The notes under the pieces: model-generated
Databases searched by the model: none
Told to the model about the DNA's origin: nothing
Seen by the model: the letters and a program-made list of their open reading frames with translations, nothing else
Position numbers and translations under genes: made by a program
In this document: positions 58,140-64,000 of the stretch, piece by piece
How positions within the stretch are numbered: the stretch's first letter is position 1
Layout of the letters: each line of letters begins with the position of its first letter
NCBI GenBank assembly: GCA_032629725.1
Contig: JAFEVB010000001.1
Span: 186,001 to 250,000, forward strand
Reading direction: 5' to 3'
DNA: 64,000 nucleotides
Origin: Gremmenia infestans
Lineage: Eukaryota > Ascomycota > Leotiomycetes > Helotiales > Hamatocanthoscyphaceae

Positions 58140-59591
58140 ATGTCTCAACCAAAGAAGCAACTTATTCTCAATGCATTTGCTATGCAAGCTCCAGGTCACC
58201 TAAACCCCGGCCTCTTCAAATACCCCGCTGATAAAGGCTCGAAATATAACGATATTAAACATTGGATGGCCCTGGCACATAAACTGGAAACAGCGAAATT
58301 TCACGCCATCTTTTTTGCAGATGTACTCGGTGGCTACGATGTATACAAAGGCCCCGCGAACCTTGAACCCACCATCCCCGGCGGAACTCAATTCCCCATC
58401 AATGACCCTCTCTACAGCATCCCTGCCATGGCCGCCGCAACATCCAGCATTGGCTTTGGCGTAACTGCTTCCACAACTTACGAGTCACCCTACATGCTTG
58501 CGAGGAAGTTCTCCACGGTCGACCAACTCAGCAATGGACGTGTGGCTTGGAATATCGTCACATCGTACCTCGATTCCGCGGCGCGAAACTTCGGACTCGA
58601 CACCCAGGTTGAGCATGACGAACGATATCGCATCGCGCATGAATATTTGGAAGTCACATATAAGCTATGGGAGGGTTCTTGGAGGGATGACGCGGTTACT
58701 GCTGCACCCAAGGGCAGCTATGCGGATCCGAAAGGAGTACGGCAGATAAACCATAAAGGAAAACATTTCAATGTTCCTGGGCCTCATATTTGCGAACCAA
58801 GTCCCCAGCGAACGCCGTTCTTGTTCCAAGCTGGAACGAGTAGTGCTGGCAAGAAATTCGCGGCCACGCATGCGGAAGCTATTTTCCTCAATGGCCATAC
58901 GGCAGAGCTGGTGAGACCAAGTGTAGACTCCATCCGAGCTCAAGCGAAGGAGTTCGGCAGAGATCCACAGAGTATCAAGATTGTGGCAGGTTTGCTTGTC
59001 ATTGTCGCCGAGACGGATGAGAAGGCCCAGGAGAAGTTTGAGCTTTTGGCCAGTTATGGGGATAGAGAAGGTGCATTGGCGCTTTTCGGAGGCTGGAGCG
59101 GTTATGATTTGGGCAAGTATGATGATGACGAGGATTTCAGGTTCTTAGATACTGCGCCGCCTGCAGTGAGGAGTATGGTCAATCACTGGGCTACGAACTC
59201 ACCGCAGGGTACCAAGTGGAACAAGAAGACCATTGCGGAGCATTTGATCATTGGAGGCAACGGTGCCAAATTGATTGGGAGCGCCAAGACGGTCGCGGAT
59301 GAGCTGGAGAGGTGGGTTGAGGTTGCTGATGTCGACGGTTTCAATCTCAGCTATGCAAGTGTGCCGGAGACATTTGAGGATATCATTGAACATCTCCTTC
59401 CCGAGTTGAGAAGAAGAGGACTGTTCTGGGATGATTATGCTGTTCCTGGCGGGACGCTCAGGGAGAACTATTTGGGCGTCAAGGGAAACACAAGGCTGTC
59501 AGATACGCATCCTGGAGCCAAGTACTTCTGGAAAGCTGGCGAAGAGATACCGGCATATGCTAAGGAACCTGTCAACGGTACCTTGCAGTAG
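58140..59591 (+). CDS. FMN-dependent luciferase-like monooxygenase (NtaA/SnaA/DszA family)
   Basis: Single exon, 483 residues. Two-component flavin monooxygenases of this family use reduced FMN from a separate reductase to oxidise nitrilotriacetate, dibenzothiophene sulfone, alkyl sulfides and similar molecules. Motifs: LILNAFAMQAPGHLNPGLF, FHAIFFADVLGGYDVY, VTASTTYESPYMLARKFSTV, GRVAWNIVTSYLDSAARNFG, and PSPQRTPFLFQAGTSSAGKK. Length fits the family (about 440-490). No flavin reductase was seen in the window. The BVMO, transporter and regulator genes beside it suggest a catabolic group. Confidence 0.9.
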   Translation: MSQPKKQLILNAFAMQAPGHLNPGLFKYPADKGSKYNDIKHWMALAHKLETAKFHAIFFADVLGGYDVYKGPANLEPTIPGGTQFPINDPLYSIPAMAAATSSIGFGVTASTTYESPYMLARKFSTVDQLSNGRVAWNIVTSYLDSAARNFGLDTQVEHDERYRIAHEYLEVTYKLWEGSWRDDAVTAAPKGSYADPKGVRQINHKGKHFNVPGPHICEPSPQRTPFLFQAGTSSAGKKFAATHAEAIFLNGHTAELVRPSVDSIRAQAKEFGRDPQSIKIVAGLLVIVAETDEKAQEKFELLASYGDREGALALFGGWSGYDLGKYDDDEDFRFLDTAPPAVRSMVNHWATNSPQGTKWNKKTIAEHLIIGGNGAKLIGSAKTVADELERWVEVADVDGFNLSYASVPETFEDIIEHLLPELRRRGLFWDDYAVPGGTLRENYLGVKGNTRLSDTHPGAKYFWKAGEEIPAYAKEPVNGTLQ

Positions 59592-60142
59592 AAGAGACTA
59601 CCCAGTAAAAAATGGAGCATTTGCATGTTAGCCATCTTCAAACTTGCAATATAAACTGTAAAGAGACTCGTCTAGACCACGCAATCGGGTCACCCCGGAA
59701 CTCTTTTTTCTATGTTGGCATTCGTGGCTATCCGAAAGCATTCCCCCGTGATGGAGCCATTGTTCTTTCAGGTTCCAGGTTCGTAAAAGTAATTTTCGTT
59801 ACCTGATGAAATGTAATCTGTGAGAGATAAAAGACAGCTATGACACTTTAGTGATATCAGATTGTGGGTCTGTATGCTACGTGATTACATGGCTAGGATT
59901 TCGTGCTACAAGCACCTCGCACGCCATAAGATGTTAGTTTTCACTTTAGAGTTTGAGAAGGCTACACTAAGAGAACATGTTAATTACATTCATACTCGCC
60001 GATATGGTTCCTTTTGATAGATAAGTACCTTGAGTTACCATTGATAGATTCATCTTGACAAAATCACCAAGACTCAGATCTAGTCACGTGCTCTTGATGA
60101 CCCCTTATTGCATTCTTGACACCATCAAAAACTAAGTCGGCC
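59592..60142. other. Intergenic region
   Basis: Terminator of the FMN monooxygenase and promoter of the UNC93-like gene. CACGTG occurs near 60084. No gene supported. Confidence 0.5.
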
Positions 60143-61714
60143 ATGGCAGAAATCAAGCCCGGGTCTATTGACCCCGAACCTACCTCCGATAATGAAGCTC
60201 AGCCCGTGACTCGAGAGTACATCAAACGTTCGTTCTCATCTCCAGCCATCTAGCCCCAACTAACACATCCTCAGCGAAATGGTACCGCTCAACCTTCTAC
60301 AACGCCCTCATCCTCGGGATCTGCAACTTCCTAGCCCCCGGCATCTGGGGTGCAATGAACTCCCTCGGCGCAGGCGGCGAAGAAAAGCCCTACCTCGTGA
60401 ACGGCGCCAACGCTTTAACCTTTTGCCTAATGGTCGTCTCGTGTTTCCTATCCCCCATCCTCGTGCGTCTAATCGGCATAAAATACGCCTTGATTTTCGG
60501 CACCATGGGCTATGCTCCCTTCGCTGCTGGTTTGTATACCAATAACCGCTTCGGCACGGAATGGTTTGTGCTGTTCGGGGCTGCGCTGTGTGGGATTAGT
60601 GCCGGGGTGTTCTGGATGGCCGAGGCGGCTATAGCGTTGAGTTATCCCGAGCCGTACAACCAGGGAAAATTCCTCGGTTTCTGGTTGAGCTTCCGAGTCG
60701 GGGGGCAGATTTTGGGGGGAGCCATCAACCTAGGGTTGAACTCCAAAGATAACCACTCGGGGAAAGTTTCGTACAACGTCTACCTGGCGTTTATTGCTCT
60801 CCAAGCCCTAGGTCCGTTTGCGGGATTGCTGCTCAACAAGCCGGAAAAGGTCCAGAGAAGTGATGGCATCCCCGTCAAGCTGGCAATCACGCAGAGCTCG
60901 ACAGCTGAGCTGAAAGCTGTGATCAAATTATTCTGCTCCCGCAACTTCCTTCTCATCATTCCGCTCATCGCGCAGGGCGTGTACACTGAAGCTGTGATGT
61001 TCACGTTCGAAGCGCTCTGGCTGTCCGTCCGTGCCCGTGCCCTCGGTTCCTTCCTCTCGGGAATCGTTGCCCTGATCGCCGGCAATATTCTTGGGGCTTT
61101 CCTCGATTGGACGAGATTGAGATTGAAGGTTAGAGCGAGGGTTGCGTTTTTCGTCATCTTGGGACTTCAGGGCGCGTGGTGGATTTGGGCGACTGTGCTG
61201 GTTACCGATTTCAGAAAGACAAAGCCGACGTACGACTGGGTGGATCCGGGATTTGGCAAGTCGTTTGCGCTGTTCATTTTCTGGGTCACGGGGTTTCAAT
61301 TGAATTATATGTTTCTGTAAGGGTTCCCCATTTGACCTCGTTGGGCATTCGGCTAATTCCAGGGCGCAGATATTTCGTTGTTGGTGAGCTTGCTGGCTCA
61401 GACGCCGAAGTCATTCGGATTGCAGGCTTGCTCAGAGGAACGGAATCCGCAGTACAAGCTGTTAGTGTAAGTAACAGCCGCCTCCCTTCCTAATTGCATT
61501 GCTAGACACTGACTGTCATTAGTACGGACTAAATAGCATCTCCAGTTTCGCGGATGTTGGTGGCGTGTATCTGAACTTTGGTCTCTGGGCCTTGGCGCTT
61601 GTACCTGGCTGGTTGGTAGTTAAGGAGATAGGAGTCACGTTAGGAGATAAGAAGTTGGAACGGGAAAAGGCACAGGTTCCGGTTCAGGTTATACCTGTTG
61701 ATGAAAAGAATTGA
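60143..61714 (+). CDS. UNC93-like MFS membrane protein
   Basis: Four exons: 60143-60227, 60275-61316, 61370-61466, 61523-61714; 471 residues. Splices restore YIKPKWYRSTFYNALILG, NYMFLYFVVGELAG and AVSYGLNSISSFADVG. The UNC93/DUF895 signature is visible: LGICNFLAPGIWGAMNSLG at helix 1 and SAGVFWMAEAAIALSYPEP in the middle. About 11-12 helices. The acceptor of the second intron was chosen at 61369 because it keeps YFVVGELAG in frame; the earlier AG at 61361-61362 gives a poor frame. Function of fungal members is unknown; they are transporter-like. Confidence 0.87.
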
Positions 61715-62137
61715 AGGATTTCCTACCGTTTTGCACCTATCAACTGAGGCACACCAGGTAGTCAAAGAGAATAGAAATGTTAGTATAGAACCTTGATGAG
61801 CAGAACTCGAACCCCCCTACTACTCACTTAAACATTCACCTTGTGAGAGATTTTCTGAAATCCCGGCAAGGAACAAATACTTTGAAAGATCAATCGTGTT
61901 AAAGGACTTCTGCAACGGGTAAAATAGAAGAAAGTACCTCATAGATTTCATTTATGTTATCCTATGCGGCTTCAGCAGTGGCCATGTTCATGTCCAAGTT
62001 AGTGGTTGCTTTCTAGGGCGGTGCGATCGAAGTCAATAGTTCACTAGTAAAATACTAGTCAAGCATCCAAACCTCTTTAGTATCATACCCTCAATCCAAG
62101 CCAAGTTCCTCCAAGCATAGAAGAGTTTGAGCCTACA
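61715..62137. other. Intergenic region
   Basis: Between the convergent UNC93-like and regulator genes. No gene supported. Confidence 0.5.
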
Positions 62138-63543
62138 CTACAGTGGCGGTACCATCTCCTTAGGAACAGCCAGCCACTCAGCCCACCTCCCACCAAGATA
62201 CTCATCAACCGCGGCCAACAAATATCTACCCGCATCCCCCACTGCCCAAAACGACCTCCTCCCATGCAACAGAGTAGAGAAATATGCCATAACGACCAAG
62301 GCCTCGGGCCTCCTTTCATCAAGCAGCTCCGTATACTCAGCACTTATGGTAATCGGCCACGTCGTCACGATCCTCGAACTGGGCGGCCCGTCCAGCGCTA
62401 AAGCACTGTCTGGAGGCGCGGAATTATAGGTCCAGAGCAGCCCTTCGATGGCTTCGCTATAGACCTTTGATTCGAAGGCCGAGAGGCTAGGCGATTGCGA
62501 GTGGGAGAGTTTGGAGAGGAGGGTTGAGAAGGCGTGCGTTACGGCGTCGTTGCGATTTGGGACGGGGCCTTCGTGGGCTTGAAGTAAGACACTGATGTCT
62601 GACCTTTTGATAGTCTCCCAGGAATCTCCCATCATGACACGCACGCCCCGAAGGAGCCGGATTGACTGGACTAGGCGGTCGAGGAAGGTGTTGAGGTCTG
62701 GGCTGGCGGTTCTGAAGGTTTCGCAGAAGAAATGGAGGCCTAGGATGGCGGAGAAGAGGAAGGCGGGAATGAGGTTTTCTTGGGTAATGGTGGGAGTTGA
62801 GGATTTAAAAAGTGCTAGGGCTTGGCTTTGAAGCGTCGTTGATTCGGTGAGGTAGAGGGTGGATTTTGAGGGGTGCTTGAGGCTGAGCCGCAAAGCGGCG
62901 ACGGCGAGACTTTCGTACATTAGGTAAGGATATGAGAAGTTATACTATAAAGATGTTACTATAGTATATTTATGTTTATCAAAGATAACCATAGTATATT
63001 AAATACGGGGGAAAAGTAAGTATCGTGACCATGTGAACATAACGTTCTCCAGACCAACTAGAATGGAGAAAACGAATATTAGAGCAAACTCACCCGAAAC
63101 ATCGTTTCGATTGCAGCCAGCCTAGCATCGGGTGACTCATTTATTAAGAATTCAGCTGCATTAGAATGTACGCTCTCAAACAGCTCCAAATGGAGGACAT
63201 TGACATAAGGTTGGGCATAAGGTTGCGGACTCGAATTGGTATCACGAGATGTGATGTTGAGACTAGTATCTTGAATTCCAGTCAACCCTTCTTCGGATCC
63301 AGCACATGAAATAAATTCTGTATCGTTAGGACTACCTGTATTGCGTGTATAGGAACATTGCTTTTTAGCAGTTGTGCAGTTGACACACGCTGGACGAGAT
63401 TCATCGCACTATCAAAGATAAGGTAAGAATCAGTATCTATATCTCGCGACCAACTGAGTATGAATATGATATCCTACCTTTTTACGACTCAGCTTGCACT
63501 CTACACAACCCTGTCTAGACTTCTTGTGGCTTCTGCGAAGCAT
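62138..63543 (-). CDS. Zn2Cys6 transcription factor (second regulator)
   Basis: Exons on the minus strand: 63543-63478, 63408-63094, 62944-62138; 395 residues. The first splice completes the zinc cluster: GCVECKLSRKK then CDESRPACVNC and TTAKKQC. The intron between 63093 and 62945 (149 nt) may instead be two introns around a 51-nt exon that would add LVWRTLCSHGHDTYFSP; both versions are in frame and I cannot decide. The middle region (MYESLAVAALRLSL) and the rest match small fungal C6 regulators. The C-terminal region is shorter than usual. It is convergent with the UNC93-like gene and likely controls the adjacent monooxygenase group. Confidence 0.83.
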
Positions 63544-64000
63544 GGAGTGTGAGTTGTCTTGGGATTACTTAATGAACGTAGATTGAAACGCGAGCTAGCA
63601 CACTAACAAATGCAGGACTCTTTTGAATGTGTCTCTGCCTTTACTTGGATATTGGCGGATATTATTCTTCGATAATTGAGAACTGGTGATTTTATGTAAA
63701 AGAAGCCCTTGCAGTGGAAATAAGGACGACGTGCGCGCCATTGCCGGTGGGGCAGTGCGGACACAGCCACACGTAATAGAGGCTCTGCCTAAACTCTGAG
63801 TGGGGTTATAGTAGGCTCATTGGATGATGAATAGTTTATTATTTATATTGTTTTTGAACGAAGTCCAGAATTTATTTTGGTAGAACAGAAATATGTATTT
63901 GTCTACACTCTAGGCGCTGGAAACCCTGCTTATACATTTCCCCACAACCCCTAACCATCTACCCAGCTAGATATGTAAGAGTCTAAGACTGACACATTAC
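63544..64000. other. Right-edge non-coding stretch
   Basis: Upstream region of the second regulator, then sequence with no supported frame up to the window end. Confidence 0.45.

Overview
The window looks like a chromosomal segment from a filamentous ascomycete (Pezizomycotina; a leotiomycete is plausible but unproven). Reasons: most genes are split by short introns (about 43-154 nt) with GTRNGT-type donors, CTAAC/CTGAC-like branch sites and YAG acceptors; there are two HET-domain genes, a HeLo-type gene, two Zn2Cys6 regulators and an NADP mannitol dehydrogenase of the fungal type; housekeeping genes (CCT7, TSR3, GGA, SRO7, SPT10) are scattered among accessory genes. Gene models below were built by joining reading frames across introns; all joins were made by eye and checked for frame.

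Layout. 0.7-9.3 kb: YTP1-like membrane protein (-), GGA clathrin adaptor (-) divergent from TSR3 rRNA-modifying enzyme (+), and a DHA1-type MFS transporter (+). 10.3-23.7 kb: sugar/polyol region: mannitol dehydrogenase (+), RpiB-type isomerase with an aberrant C-terminus (-), class II ketose-bisphosphate aldolase (+), SDR polyol dehydrogenase (-), ACS-family MFS transporter (+), Zn2Cys6 regulator (-), and dihydroxyacetone-kinase-family enzyme (+). The last six form three divergent pairs, and all three shared promoters carry the sequence CGAGACGMGG, so I propose a co-regulated ketose/polyol catabolic cluster. A perfect 44-bp inverted repeat lies between the mannitol dehydrogenase and the isomerase.

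24-25.2 kb: a decayed, 5'-truncated ammonium-transporter pseudogene. 25.6-40.6 kb: an accessory, self-recognition-like zone: a HeLo plus pseudokinase gene, a small ORF, a glycosylated-looking single-pass membrane protein, an intron-containing tRNA gene, a HET gene bracketed by a 33-bp imperfect inverted repeat 3.9 kb apart, the conserved PP28/PDAP1 gene, a Cys-rich small protein, and a second HET gene with N-terminal membrane helices. 40.9-48.4 kb: housekeeping genes SRO7/Lgl, CCT7 (with a GC-AG intron) and SPT10-like GNAT.

49.5-63.5 kb: secreted FAD oxidase, SRR1-like protein, a broken NAD(P)-dependent reductase pseudogene, then a catabolic-looking group: Baeyer-Villiger-type monooxygenase (-) divergent from a DszA/NtaA-type FMN monooxygenase (+), UNC93-like transporter (+) and a second Zn2Cys6 regulator (-). 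No CRISPR, phage or intact transposase was seen.
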